From assembly GCF_000017265.1 (NCBI RefSeq), contig NC_011144.1, forward strand, positions 3,636,001 through 3,700,000: a DNA stretch of 64,000 nt, written 5' to 3'. Source of the stretch: Phenylobacterium zucineum HLK1 (GTDB taxonomy: Bacteria; Pseudomonadota; Alphaproteobacteria; Caulobacterales; Caulobacteraceae). The notes beneath the pieces are model-generated. The model worked only from the letters and a program-made list of their open reading frames with translations. It did not search any database and was not told where the DNA came from. Position 1 is the first letter of the stretch. Each line of letters opens with the position of its first letter. The translations under genes were made by a program, and so were the position numbers. Shown here in pieces: positions 8,752-19,611 of the stretch.

Positions 8752-9114
8752 TCACTTGCGCGTCCAGTCGCCGCCGGCGGGCTTGAAGTACTCGCCGGGC
8801 TTCAGCCGGCTCTGCACCACCGTCGTGAACGCCGAGGCGCCCGCGGCGGCCGGCGAGACGCCGTTCTTGGCCGCCGCCTGGCGGTAGAGCTCGGCCCGGC
8901 CGGCGTTGATCTCTTCCACCGCGGCCCGGAGCGCCGGATCGGTGGTCGGCTTCACGTAGCCGAGGAAGCCGTCGGCCTGCTCGCCCACGATCCCGCTCGC
9001 CTTGGCGGCGTCGACCACGGCCTTGGCGTTGGCCGCCTGGGCCGCCACCGGGGTGGCCGCCGAGAGCGCCAGCAGCACGGCGGCGCCCACGTTGAAGAAG
9101 TCGCGTCCCTGCAT
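8752..9114 (-). CDS. ydbL: YdbL-family (DUF1318) periplasmic protein
   Basis: A 120-residue exported protein. The signal peptide covers about residues 1-25 (hydrophobic AAVLLALSAATPVAAQA), followed by the DUF1318 core (GIVGEQADGFLGYV, then AEEINAGRAELYRQ-like EEINAGRAELYRQAAAKNGV). In E. coli YdbL is a periplasmic factor that keeps the lipoprotein YnbE from multimerising, in support of YdbH. The start is ATG 9114, 11 bases after the ynbE stop, which makes this the last gene of a ydbH-ynbE-ydbL operon. Confidence 0.85.
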   Translation of the reverse strand: MQGRDFFNVGAAVLLALSAATPVAAQAANAKAVVDAAKASGIVGEQADGFLGYVKPTTDPALRAAVEEINAGRAELYRQAAAKNGVSPAAAGASAFTTVVQSRLKPGEYFKPAGGDWTRK

Positions 9115-9125
9115 CGCCAGGTCTC

Positions 9126-9338
9126 CTAGAACAGCTCGGGGTTCTGCCGGATGAGGGCTTTGACGTCCTCGTCCAGCCGCAAGCGGACGTCGGCGTCCAG
9201 CTTGGCGTAGATGTTGATCGGGGCCACCTCGACCCGGACGGTCGGGGTGCAGGCGCCCAGGCCCAGGAGGACCACCCCTCCCAGGGCAGCCAGTGGGACG
9301 GCCGCTGGGGAGGCCAGGGATCGTCTGCGGAGGGTCAT
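9126..9338 (-). CDS. ynbE: YnbE-family outer-membrane lipoprotein
   Basis: A 70-residue lipoprotein. The N-terminal signal ends in the lipobox LGLGAC at about residue 30, and the mature part is only some 40 residues (PTVRVEVAPINIYAKLDADVRLRLDEDVK), matching the tiny YnbE family. In E. coli YnbE is thought to anchor or complete the YdbH bridge at the outer membrane. It sits between ydbH and ydbL with gaps of 36 and 11 bases. Confidence 0.85.
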   Translation of the reverse strand: MTLRRRSLASPAAVPLAALGGVVLLGLGACTPTVRVEVAPINIYAKLDADVRLRLDEDVKALIRQNPELF

Positions 9339-9374
9339 GCATCGGTCTCCGTGTCTAGCGTTCTCGTTGGACGG

Positions 9375-12300
9375 TCACGGCTGAACCGGGCCTGAACTGC
9401 GCAGCCGCAGGTACTCCGCGTAATCGGCCAAGAGATCGTCCAGGTTCAGCGTCGTGTCGAGCGTGAGGTTCACTTCCGTGCCCGATGGCAGGGGCAGGGC
9501 CTTGTTCATGAAGTCCCGCTGGACCAATTCGAAGATCCCCAGGCGCAGCTGCTGCCGCTTGGGCGGATCGTGCCGGCCGCGGATGTGGAACAGCACCCCC
9601 AGCCTGCCGTCCGCCTGGGAATTGAGCCCGGCCTCGAGCCGGTCGAACGACAGGTTCTCCATGGCCTCGTAGGCGAACTCGGTGATCATGTCCGAGGTGG
9701 AAGACTCGTCCGCGGGCGCTCCCGCACCGGGCGCTGCGACGCCCGCGGACTCCGTGACAGCCGAGCCGAGGCCGCCGGTGAAGGTGGAACGGTCGATCGA
9801 CAGCCGCCCCGGCTGGATGGCCCGAAGGTCGCCGCCCGTGATCCGGACCTGGTTGCCGTTGGCCTCGAACGGGACGCGGCCGCTGACCCGCGCGTCCAGC
9901 TCCACCTTGTCTCCGAAAGGCGAGGCCTCGACGACGTCGTGCAGCTGCACGCCCTCGAACAGCAACGTCCCGCGGGTTGGGGCGGTGCGGTCGAACGGGA
10001 CTTCCAGGGCCTCGATCCGCACCTTGCCCCCGCCGACCTCGGCCTCGCCGCCCGAGATCCTCACCACCTCGTCCTTCAGGCCGAAGGTCGCCGTCACGTT
10101 GGTGAGGGGAGCGATGGCGTCCAGCCGCTCGACCGTGAGCGTCTGGCCCGGCACGGCGTCGAGCGGGGCGAGGCTGGCGAGGGCGATGGTCCCCGAAAGG
10201 CCGGTGACGGCGCCCGCGGGGCTTTCGAAATCCAGCCGCGGGATGGCGAGCTCGCCGCCGCTGGTCGCCCCCTCGGCCGTCCAGGAAAAGCGGCCCGTGA
10301 ACCGCGCCTGGCCCGTCGCAGGCGAGCCCAGGGCGGCGGTGAGGGGGGAGAGCTGCTCGGGCTGCAGTCCGCCCTCGGCGAAGACGAGCGCGCCGGTGTC
10401 GATGTCCACCCCGCCCTGCCCGCGCACGGCGTCGTGGCGCAGGACGGCGGTCGCCACCGGCTGGCCGGCGAGGGTGCGGAAGGCGAGGTCGGCGGTCCAG
10501 ACGTCCCGGGCGAGTTCGGCCCGGCCGGTCATGACGAGCGGGTTGAAACGGGTCTCGGGCGCGGCGTCCTCGACGCGGGCGCCCTCGATGGCGGCTCGGG
10601 CCTGCAGCCGCCCCGCTGCCTGGCCGAAGGCGACGGGCCCGGCGGCCTGCTCCACACGGGCCTGGAGGAAGGGGGCGTTCGCCCGCACGTCCTCGGCCCG
10701 CCCCGAGAGGCGCCAGCCACCGTCGGCCATGCGGAACAGCGGCCCGCCTCCGGGGCAGAGGCGGCCGGCCAGCCGCTCCACGTCGTTCTCGCCCAGCTCC
10801 AGCCGCTCGGCGGACAGCGCGGCGCAGCGGCTGGCGGTGAAGCCGACCACCCCGCCGCCGATCCGGAGCCGGCCGGCGGCGTCGAGGGCGCCGTGCTGGA
10901 TGGGCCCGAACGACAGCCGCGCCTTGGCCGAGACGCCGGCGCTGGCACCGCCGTTCGCGAGCCTCAGGTCGGTCACCGCCACGTCCGCCTCGGGCAGGCC
11001 GCCGCCGGCCGAGACCAGCCGCCAGTCGTCGGCGCCGGTGGACGACAGCACGACCTCCCCGCCCCGGTCCGGCAGCAGGCGCACCGGCCGCGGCAGCCGC
11101 AGCGAGACGCCGGCGCCGGGGCCGGGGGTGGGGGCGAGCGAGAGGCCTACCCCCGGTGCGGCGATCCGGAAGCCGGCCGCCGCTCGCTTGATCGCCGCCG
11201 TCTCGGGCGAATCCTCTGCGGCGGGCGCGCCGAGGCCGGCGTAGCGGCCGCGGCCGACGACGTCGCCCGAGAGCGTCAGTCGGGCGCCCGCCTTGTCGGC
11301 CGAGAGGGGCCCTGAGAAGCTCGCGGCCAGGCGCTCCAGGGTCAGGTCGGCGGCCTGGACCTGGCCCAGCGAGCCGGTCAGGCGCAGGGTGGCGGCCAGG
11401 CGATCGCCGCCCCGGCGCGTCCAGCGGAGGTCATCGCTCACCGCCGCCGCGAGGATCCGCCGGCCCTGCGTGCCGCCGATCTCCCCCGAGGCTGCGCGCA
11501 CGTCGGCGACGGCGCGGCCGGCGAGGGTCAGGTCGGGGATCCAGCCGGTCGCCTGGCCCACGAAGGCGGCCTGCGCCTCCACGTCCTCCAGCCGTCGGTC
11601 TCCCGCCGCCAGCGCATCGGCGGCGAGGCTCGCGTTCAGCGTCACGCCGCCATCGCCACGGCGGTTCTGCAGGTCGGGATAGGGGCCGTCGGCGGTGATC
11701 CGCAGCAGGCCGCCATCGAGCGCCAGGCCCTCTGGCCCCGCTACGGACAGCGGCGCGTCCAACCGCACGGACGTCCGCGCGCCCCGGGTCGTGACGGCCA
11801 GGGCCGCGCGGCCGGTGCGCAGGGTGACGCCGCGGCCGGCCAGCGTCGCCGGTTCGGCGCCGGCCTGCAGCCACATCAGCTTGTTGTCCTCGACCCTGGC
11901 GTCGGCGCGCAGGCGCAGGGGACCGTAGTCGGTCGCCAGCCACAGGACGCCCCCATCCACCAGGATGCGCGGCCGGGCCGCATCGGGCCTGGGCGGGCGG
12001 CTGCGGAACTCCTCGACGATGGGGTCGAGCGAGCCGACGCTGAGACGCCCGCCGCGCAGACTGGCGCGCAGCACCGGCTCGCGAAGGGTCACCGAAACCA
12101 CCTCGAAACCGAAGCCCCTGACCCGATACCGCACCTCTGCCCGGGCGGCGGTGAAGTCGGGCCGGCCGGGGTCGCCGATCCGCAGGCGGGCGGTGAAGGT
12201 GGACGGCCCGAAGGCGTAGACCTCGGCCTCGGAAGCCACGCCCTTCGAGCGCAGCCAGCCGGTCAGGGCCTCCCGCGCCAGCATCCGCCGGTTCAGGTAG

Positions 12301-12389
12301 AGCAGGGCGGCGAACACCACCAGGGCCACGCCGAACAGCGCCAGGAAGAGGCGCAGGCGTCGGGGCTTGGCGGCGGCGGCGTCGGTCAA
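9375..12389 (-). CDS. ydbH: YdbH-like AsmA-family intermembrane lipid-transport protein
   Basis: A 1004-residue envelope protein with one N-terminal transmembrane anchor (about residues 13-33, LFLALFGVALVVFAALLYL), followed by a very long beta-rich repetitive region of the AsmA/TamB/YdbH type and a C-terminal dicarboxylate-like domain (LAGSFS-like repeats, then TEVNLTLDTTLNLDDLLADY). In E. coli YdbH, TamB and YhdP act redundantly to move phospholipids to the outer membrane. The length is somewhat above the roughly 880 of E. coli YdbH. The downstream ynbE and ydbL homologues make the assignment firm. It lies 63 bases downstream of an SDR gene on the same strand. Confidence 0.88.
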   Translation of the reverse strand: MTDAAAAKPRRLRLFLALFGVALVVFAALLYLNRRMLAREALTGWLRSKGVASEAEVYAFGPSTFTARLRIGDPGRPDFTAARAEVRYRVRGFGFEVVSVTLREPVLRASLRGGRLSVGSLDPIVEEFRSRPPRPDAARPRILVDGGVLWLATDYGPLRLRADARVEDNKLMWLQAGAEPATLAGRGVTLRTGRAALAVTTRGARTSVRLDAPLSVAGPEGLALDGGLLRITADGPYPDLQNRRGDGGVTLNASLAADALAAGDRRLEDVEAQAAFVGQATGWIPDLTLAGRAVADVRAASGEIGGTQGRRILAAAVSDDLRWTRRGGDRLAATLRLTGSLGQVQAADLTLERLAASFSGPLSADKAGARLTLSGDVVGRGRYAGLGAPAAEDSPETAAIKRAAAGFRIAAPGVGLSLAPTPGPGAGVSLRLPRPVRLLPDRGGEVVLSSTGADDWRLVSAGGGLPEADVAVTDLRLANGGASAGVSAKARLSFGPIQHGALDAAGRLRIGGGVVGFTASRCAALSAERLELGENDVERLAGRLCPGGGPLFRMADGGWRLSGRAEDVRANAPFLQARVEQAAGPVAFGQAAGRLQARAAIEGARVEDAAPETRFNPLVMTGRAELARDVWTADLAFRTLAGQPVATAVLRHDAVRGQGGVDIDTGALVFAEGGLQPEQLSPLTAALGSPATGQARFTGRFSWTAEGATSGGELAIPRLDFESPAGAVTGLSGTIALASLAPLDAVPGQTLTVERLDAIAPLTNVTATFGLKDEVVRISGGEAEVGGGKVRIEALEVPFDRTAPTRGTLLFEGVQLHDVVEASPFGDKVELDARVSGRVPFEANGNQVRITGGDLRAIQPGRLSIDRSTFTGGLGSAVTESAGVAAPGAGAPADESSTSDMITEFAYEAMENLSFDRLEAGLNSQADGRLGVLFHIRGRHDPPKRQQLRLGIFELVQRDFMNKALPLPSGTEVNLTLDTTLNLDDLLADYAEYLRLRSSGPVQP

Positions 12390-12452
12390 GGGCAGGCTCG
12401 TCTCAGGCTCAGGAACACCTGATAGCGCATAAACGAGCCAAACCGTGGCGCC

Positions 12453-13241
12453 CTATCCCGCGATCGCCTCTCGCGGCAGGGTCGCGAGCGCCACGCCGCC
12501 GTCCACCGGGATGGTGGCGCCCACCACGTAGTCGCCGGCGCGCGAGGCCAGGAAGATCGCCGTGGCGGCCATGTCGTCGTCGCGGCCGATGCGGCCCAGC
12601 GGGACCCGGCGGGCGATCTCGTCGCCATGGTCGCGCGCGGCGCGGTTCATCTCGGAGGCGAAGGGGCCCGGGGCGATGGCGGTGACCACGATGCGGTCCT
12701 TCACCAGCCGGGCGGCCATGCGCCGGGTCAGGTAGATCAGGGCCGACTTGGAGGCGTGGTACGAATAGGTCTCCAGCGGATTGAGCGCCATGCCGTCGAT
12801 CGAGGCGATGTTGATCACCTTGGCCGGCCGCTCGTCGCTGGCCGCCGCCTTCAGGGCGCCGTGGAGCTGCTGGGTCAGGAAGAAGGGCGACTTCAGGTTC
12901 AGGTTCATCACCTTGTCCCAGCCGTGCTCGGGGAACTCGTCGAAGTCCGCCGCCCAGGCCGCGCCGGCGTTGTTCACCAGGATGTCGAGCTTCGGCTCGC
13001 GCTCGGCGAGCGCCGCGGCCAGCGCCTTCACCCCCTCCACCGTCGAGATGTCCTGCGGCAGCGAGATGCAGTTGGGGCCCAGCTCCTCCGCCGTGGCGTC
13101 GCAGGCGTCGGCCTTGCGCGAGCTGACGTAGACCTTGGCGCCCTGTTCGACGAAGCCGCGGGCGATCATCTTGCCGATGCCCCGCGAGCCGCCGGTCACC
13201 AGGGCCACGCGCCCCTCCAGCGAGAACAGACCCGACGCCAT
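12453..13241 (-). CDS. SDR-family oxidoreductase
   Basis: A 262-residue classical short-chain dehydrogenase. The cofactor motif TGGSRGIG is at residues 17-24, NNAG near 91, and the catalytic triad Ser (INIASIDG), Tyr and Lys (YHASK) is intact, with a C-terminal VDGG. The start is ATG 13241 (MASGLFSLEGRVALV), preceded by GAGGTGGAG; nine upstream codons lack support. Divergence from the fadB-like gene suggests a role in acyl-CoA or polyhydroxyalkanoate-related metabolism, but the substrate is not readable from sequence. Confidence 0.9.
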   Translation of the reverse strand: MASGLFSLEGRVALVTGGSRGIGKMIARGFVEQGAKVYVSSRKADACDATAEELGPNCISLPQDISTVEGVKALAAALAEREPKLDILVNNAGAAWAADFDEFPEHGWDKVMNLNLKSPFFLTQQLHGALKAAASDERPAKVINIASIDGMALNPLETYSYHASKSALIYLTRRMAARLVKDRIVVTAIAPGPFASEMNRAARDHGDEIARRVPLGRIGRDDDMAATAIFLASRAGDYVVGATIPVDGGVALATLPREAIAG

Positions 13242-13375
13242 CTCCACCTCCCGTTTCCTCAGCGGCACGATTGACTTGGCCGCCCCTGGCGAGGCCTATA
13301 ACACGCGTTTGAATTCCGGGCCGCGGCAAGTTTCGAACAGGCGGTCTGCCAGCGATATTTGAGGGACGCTCTTCG

Positions 13376-15451
<2,076 letters not shown>

Positions 15452-15462
15452 TCAGCATAGCG

Positions 15463-15498
15463 CGGCGGGGCGGCCCAGCGGTCGCCCCGCCGTTTTTT
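15463..15498 (+). terminator. rho-independent terminator after fadB-like gene
   Basis: A 13-bp stem (15463-15475 with 15480-15492, one G-T wobble) with loop CAGC is followed directly by six T residues. It lies 12 bases past the stop codon and suggests the downstream thiolase has partly separate transcription. Confidence 0.88.
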
Positions 15499-15533
15499 CA
15501 CCTACCGCCTAACGTAACGTCAGGATCCTCCCC

Positions 15534-16739
15534 ATGCGTGAAGCCGTCATCGTCGCCGCCAAGCGGACCCCCATCGGCAAGGCCTACCGCGGCGCGTTCA
15601 ACAACACCTACGGCGCGACGCTCGGCGCCGAACCCATCAGGGCCGTGGTCGCCCAGGCGGGCATCGATCCCGGCGAGGTGGACGACGTGGCCATGGGCTG
15701 CGCCATGCAGCAGGGCACGACGGGCCAGAACATCGCCCGCCAGGCGGCCCTGCGCGCCGGCCTGCCGAACACCGTCTCGGGCATGACCATCGACCGGCAG
15801 TGCAGCTCAGGCCTGATGGCGATCGCTACGGCGGCCAAGTACATCACCGTCGACGGCGCTCCGATCGCCATCGGCGCCGGCATCGAGTCGATCAGCCTGG
15901 TGCAGAACGACAAGATGAACCGCTTCATGGCCTCGGACCCGTGGCTCTCCGAGAACGTGCCCGAGCTGGCCTGCTCGATGATCGAGACGGCCGAGATCGT
16001 CGCCGATCGCTACGGCGTCAGCCGCGAGGCGCAGGACGAATACGCCCTGCAGTCGCAGCAGCGCACCGCCCAGGCCCAGGCCGAGGGCCGCTTCGCCAGC
16101 GAGATCGTCCCCGTCACCACCGTCATGAAGGTGCTTGTGAACAAGGAGACCGGCGAGACGGCCGACAAGGAGATCACCCTCGACCGCGACGAGGGCAACC
16201 GCCCCCAGACCACCCTGGAGGACCTGCAGAAGCTGCAGCCGGTGTTCCGGGGCGGCCGCTACGTGCCGCAGGGCAAGTTCATCACCGCCGGCAACGCCAG
16301 CCAGCTCTCGGACGGCGCGGCCGCCGTCCTGCTGATGGAGCGCAAGGAGGCCGAGAAGCGCGGCCTCGAGCCGCTCGGCGCCTACCGCGGCATGGCCGTG
16401 GCCGGCTGCGGCCCCGAGGAGATGGGCATCGGCCCGGTGTTCGCGATCCCGAAGCTCTTGGAGCGCAACGGGCTGACCATCGACGACATCGACCTGTGGG
16501 AGCTGAACGAGGCCTTCGCCAGCCAGGTGCTCTACTGCCGGGACAAGCTGGGCATCCCGAACGAGAAGCTGAACGTCTCGGGCGGCTCGATCTCGATCGG
16601 CCACCCCTACGGCATGACCGGCGCCCGCTGCACCGCTCACCTGCTCTACGAGGGCAAGCGCCGCGGCGCGAAGTACGGCGTCGTCACCATGTGCGTCGGC
16701 GGCGGGATGGGCGCGGCGGGTCTCTTCGAGATCTTCTGA
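15534..16739 (+). CDS. fadA: acetyl-CoA acyltransferase (3-ketoacyl-CoA thiolase)
   Basis: A 401-residue thiolase that performs the last step of beta-oxidation. The nucleophile is Cys90 in DRQCSSGL. The second catalytic region, [10 protein letters not shown], and the C-terminal [10 protein letters not shown] with the acid/base cysteine are intact, as is the NEAFA motif ([11 protein letters not shown]). Length matches the family (390-405). It follows the fadB-like gene on the same strand but with a strong terminator in between; a hairpin with UUCG loop follows it. Confidence 0.94.
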   Translation: MREAVIVAAKRTPIGKAYRGAFNNTYGATLGAEPIRAVVAQAGIDPGEVDDVAMGCAMQQGTTGQNIARQAALRAGLPNTVSGMTIDRQCSSGLMAIATAAKYITVDGAPIAIGAGIESISLVQNDKMNRFMASDPWLSENVPELACSMIETAEIVADRYGVSREAQDEYALQSQQRTAQAQAEGRFASEIVPVTTVMKVLVNKETGETADKEITLDRDEGNRPQTTLEDLQKLQPVFRGGRYVPQGKFITAGNASQLSDGAAAVLLMERKEAEKRGLEPLGAYRGMAVAGCGPEEMGIGPVFAIPKLLERNGLTIDDIDLWELNEAFASQVLYCRDKLGIPNEKLNVSGGSISIGHPYGMTGARCTAHLLYEGKRRGAKYGVVTMCVGGGMGAAGLFEIF

Positions 16740-16763
16740 TCCACGCCCCGGACAGGAGCGTCA

Positions 16764-16789
16764 GGGCCGCCCTTCGGGGCGGCCCTTTT
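16764..16789 (+). terminator. rho-independent terminator after thiolase gene
   Basis: GGGCCGCCC-TTCG-GGGCGGCCC forms a perfect 9-bp stem with an extra-stable UUCG tetraloop, then TTTT. It lies 24 bases downstream of the thiolase stop and just before the convergent YceI gene. Confidence 0.85.
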
Positions 16790-16793
16790 CGCG

Positions 16794-17414
16794 TCAGGAG
16801 GCGGCGATGAACTCGGCCTCGATCTTCAGGGTGACCTCGTCGCCGACCGCCGGCAGGGCGTAGGTCATGCCGAAGTCCGACCGCTTGATCTTGGCCTCGC
16901 CGTCGAAGCCGACGGTGTAGACCTTGTTCATCGGGTTCGGCCCGGCCTGGTTGAACTCGGCCTCGATGACGATGGGCTTGGTCACGCCGCGCAGGGTGAG
17001 CTGGCCGTGGATGTCGGCTTCGTCCTTGTCGGTGAGGACGATGCGGGTCGCGCGGAACGTGGCCGTCGGGTGGTTGGCGGCGTCGAAGAAGTCGGCGGAC
17101 TTCAGGTGCTTGTCGAGGGCGGCGTTCAGTGAGCCGACGTCGTCGATCTTCACCGTCGCCTGCAGCTGCGAGCGTTCGGGCGCCTTCGGGTCGATGGTCA
17201 GCGTCCCGGTCGCGCCCGCGAACTGGCCGGCGTAGGTCGAAAAGCCCATGTGGTTCACCGACCAGGTGATCTTCGAATGCTCGGGATCGAGGGTGTAGGT
17301 CCCGGCGCGGACCTGGGCCGGCTCGCGGGTCAGGCCGTCCTGGGCCTGGACCACCCCCACGGAAACGAGCAGGGCGGCGGCGCCGGCGGCGAGCGACAGG
17401 TGCATGCGGTTCAA
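16794..17414 (-). CDS. YceI-family periplasmic lipocalin-like protein
   Basis: A 206-residue exported protein with a signal peptide (LAAGAAALLVSVGVVQAQ) and the YceI fold: YTLDPEHSKITWSVNHMGFS at the start of the mature domain, a conserved DFFDAANHPTATF, and a LTLRGVTKPIVIEAEF strand. YceI proteins bind polyisoprenoid-type lipids in a beta-barrel. The preferred start is TTG 17414, because GAGGAG lies 8 bases before it; the first ATG (17405) would have an over-long spacing of 17. Confidence 0.9.
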   Translation of the reverse strand: MNRMHLSLAAGAAALLVSVGVVQAQDGLTREPAQVRAGTYTLDPEHSKITWSVNHMGFSTYAGQFAGATGTLTIDPKAPERSQLQATVKIDDVGSLNAALDKHLKSADFFDAANHPTATFRATRIVLTDKDEADIHGQLTLRGVTKPIVIEAEFNQAGPNPMNKVYTVGFDGEAKIKRSDFGMTYALPAVGDEVTLKIEAEFIAAS

Positions 17415-17518
17415 GATCGAGACTCCTCAGACTATGAAAACGGAAGTCCCGAGATATGGGCTGCCGCGGCGGGATGATAATGCGCCCGGCCGGGACAGGA
17501 CTGATTCCGGAACCGAAA

Positions 17519-18109
17519 TTATCGCGCGCGCAGGTTGCGGAAGGTGATCGAGTAGCGGAGGGCCTTGGCCTCGGGCAGGCTGTGCTCCCATTCCGTGCGC
17601 GCCGGCCCGTCCAGGAGGTAGATCGAGCGCGGCGCCAGGGGGACGTTCAGGCGCTCGAACCGCTCCCCTGCGCGGCGGCGGAAGCGCATCACGCAGGGCG
17701 CGCCCAGGGAGATCCCGGCCACCTTCTCGAACACCGGACGGTCCTTGTGCCAGCCGATCGGGGCGCCTTCGCGGTACTCGTTGATCAGCACGTGGCCGAA
17801 GGCCTCCGGCGGCAGGCCGGCAAAGTCGGCCGCCCGGTCGCGGACGGGCCGCAGCCAGCCGGGCATGGGCTCGGCCTCCACCAGTCCGGGGCCGTTGAAG
17901 TCGTAGCGCCAGCCGAACGAGACCACCCGCCGCCGCCCCTCGTATCCGCGGAACTGGAAGGGCTCGAACGGCAGCCTTGAGAGCCGGTCCAGCAGGTCCG
18001 CCTCCTCGGCCGCCGTCAGGAAATCCGGGCGGTAGGCGAGCCCCTCGGGCGCCCTCGCGGGAAGCGCGGGGGGCGGGGCCTCGAACAGGCTGGGCTGGGC
18101 GGCGGGCAT
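17519..18109 (-). CDS. AlkB-family alpha-ketoglutarate-dependent dioxygenase
   Basis: A 196-residue Fe(II)/2-oxoglutarate dioxygenase of the AlkB type. The iron ligands are visible as WHKD (HxD) and the distal His in EWEHSLP, and the 2-oxoglutarate arginine is in RYSITFRNL. Bacterial AlkB relatives repair alkylated bases in DNA/RNA; this one is shorter than E. coli AlkB (216) and closer to the ALKBH4/6-like bacterial homologues, so its substrate is open. The start is ATG 18109 (MPAAQPSLFEAP); a further upstream in-frame stretch is low-complexity and rejected. Confidence 0.87.
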   Translation of the reverse strand: MPAAQPSLFEAPPPALPARAPEGLAYRPDFLTAAEEADLLDRLSRLPFEPFQFRGYEGRRRVVSFGWRYDFNGPGLVEAEPMPGWLRPVRDRAADFAGLPPEAFGHVLINEYREGAPIGWHKDRPVFEKVAGISLGAPCVMRFRRRAGERFERLNVPLAPRSIYLLDGPARTEWEHSLPEAKALRYSITFRNLRAR

Positions 18110-18279
18110 GGTTCCGATCAGGTGGGGACGACCGGCGGCCGGCGGAAGATGCGGCCCCGGCTCACGCGGCCGTGAACCGCTGGCGGGCCTGCGCCCGCCA
18201 TTCGAGGTTGACCCCGCCCGCCTCCCCGCACCCAAACTCGCCCCCTCGGAGCCGACGCGGCCGGAAGGGGCGGATGCGG

Positions 18280-19611
18280 ATGGGGACGGTCGGGAGCGGC
18301 GGCCTGCGGGAGACCCTCGGCGTCCGCGACGCCATGGCGATCACCGTCGGCATCGTGGTCGGCGCGGGCATCTTCCGAACCCCGTCCCTGGTCGCCGGCG
18401 CCGCCGACAGCTCGGCCGGCGTGCTGCTGGCCTGGGCGGCGGGCGGGGTGATCTCGCTGGTGGGCGCCCTCTGCTACGCCGAGCTGGCGTCGGCCTACCC
18501 GCACGCCGGCGGGGACTACCACTACCTGGGCCGGGCCTTCGGCCGGAAACTGGCCTTCCTCTACGCCTGGGCGCGGCTGGCGGTGATCCAGACGGGGTCG
18601 GTGGCGCTGCTGGCGTTCGTGTTCGGCGACTATGCGAGCCAGCTCCTGCACCTGGGGCCGTTCTCCAGCGCCCTCTACGCCGCCGGCGCCGTGGTCGCGA
18701 TCACCGCCGTTCAGTGGATCGGCGTGCGCGCCGGCGCCGGAACCCAGGCCTGGCTCACGCTCGCGGAGATCGTCGGCCTCTGCGCGGTGATCGTGGCAGG
18801 CCTGCTGATCGCGCCGGCCGCCGCCCCGGCGCCGCCGCCCTCCGAGACGACCGCCTTCGGGCTGATGATGGTGTTCGTGCTGCTGACCTTCGGCGGCTGG
18901 AACGAGGCGGCCTACGTCTCGGCCGAGCTGAAGGACGCCCGCCGGCGCATGGCCCCGGTGCTGGTGGCCAGCCTGCTGCTGATCACCGCCCTCTATCTGC
19001 TCGCCAACGCCGCCTACCTGCGGGCCCTGGGCCTGGCGGGCGTGGCCGGATCGGACGCCGTGGCCGCCGACCTCATGTGGCTGGCCTTCGGCGCCCCCGG
19101 CGCGACGCTGGTCAGCCTGTTCGTGGCGGTCGCAGCCCTCACCTCGGCCAACGCCACCGTGTTCACCGGCGCGCGCACCGCCTGGGCGCTGGGGCGCGAC
19201 CATCCGCGGCTCGCGGCGCTGGGACGCTGGGACGAGCGCGCCGCCACGCCGCGCAACGGCCTGCTGCTGCAGGGCGCGGCGGCCCTGGCGCTGGTGGGGC
19301 TGGGCGCCTTCGCCCGCGACGGCTTCCAGCTCGCCGTCGAGTACACCGCACCGGTGTTCTGGGGCTTCTTCCTGCTGGTCGGCGTCGCGCTGATCCGGCT
19401 GCGGATGATCGAGCCCCACGCCGATCGGCCGTTCCGCACCCCGCTCTATCCGCTGCTGCCCGGCGTCTTCATCGTCACCAACGCCTACCTGCTCTACTCC
19501 AGCCTCGCCTACACCGGCCGCGGCGCCCTGCTGGGCCTGGCCGTGCTGGCCGCCGGCGGCCTCCTGCTCATCCCCCTTCGCACCCGGAAGACAGAGGAGA
19601 CGACCTCGTGA
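18280..19611 (+). CDS. APC-superfamily amino acid permease
   Basis: A 443-residue inner-membrane transporter with about 12 hydrophobic segments. The first carries the family-typical unwound helix motif (VGIVVGAGIFRTPS), followed by an SLVGALCYAELASAYPHAGGDY stretch characteristic of LAT/APC transporters. It likely exchanges or imports amino acids. ATG 18280 is preferred over ATG 18274 because GGAAGGGG (18263-18270) then sits at normal spacing. The stop overlaps the GTG start of the methyltransferase gene (GTGA), so the two are translationally coupled. Confidence 0.88.
   Translation: MGTVGSGGLRETLGVRDAMAITVGIVVGAGIFRTPSLVAGAADSSAGVLLAWAAGGVISLVGALCYAELASAYPHAGGDYHYLGRAFGRKLAFLYAWARLAVIQTGSVALLAFVFGDYASQLLHLGPFSSALYAAGAVVAITAVQWIGVRAGAGTQAWLTLAEIVGLCAVIVAGLLIAPAAAPAPPPSETTAFGLMMVFVLLTFGGWNEAAYVSAELKDARRRMAPVLVASLLLITALYLLANAAYLRALGLAGVAGSDAVAADLMWLAFGAPGATLVSLFVAVAALTSANATVFTGARTAWALGRDHPRLAALGRWDERAATPRNGLLLQGAAALALVGLGAFARDGFQLAVEYTAPVFWGFFLLVGVALIRLRMIEPHADRPFRTPLYPLLPGVFIVTNAYLLYSSLAYTGRGALLGLAVLAAGGLLLIPLRTRKTEETTS

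Noticed and set aside
9570..11315. Long open frames on the plus strand opposite the ydbH gene, and similar frames opposite most genes
   Set aside because: They are composition shadows of high-GC coding sequence: Arg/Gly/Ala/Pro-rich, without family motifs or ribosome binding sites.
13271..13302. Possible promoter TTGACT ... TATAAC upstream of the fadB-like gene
   Set aside because: The boxes are good individually, but the spacing of 20 bases is too long for a sigma-70 promoter.
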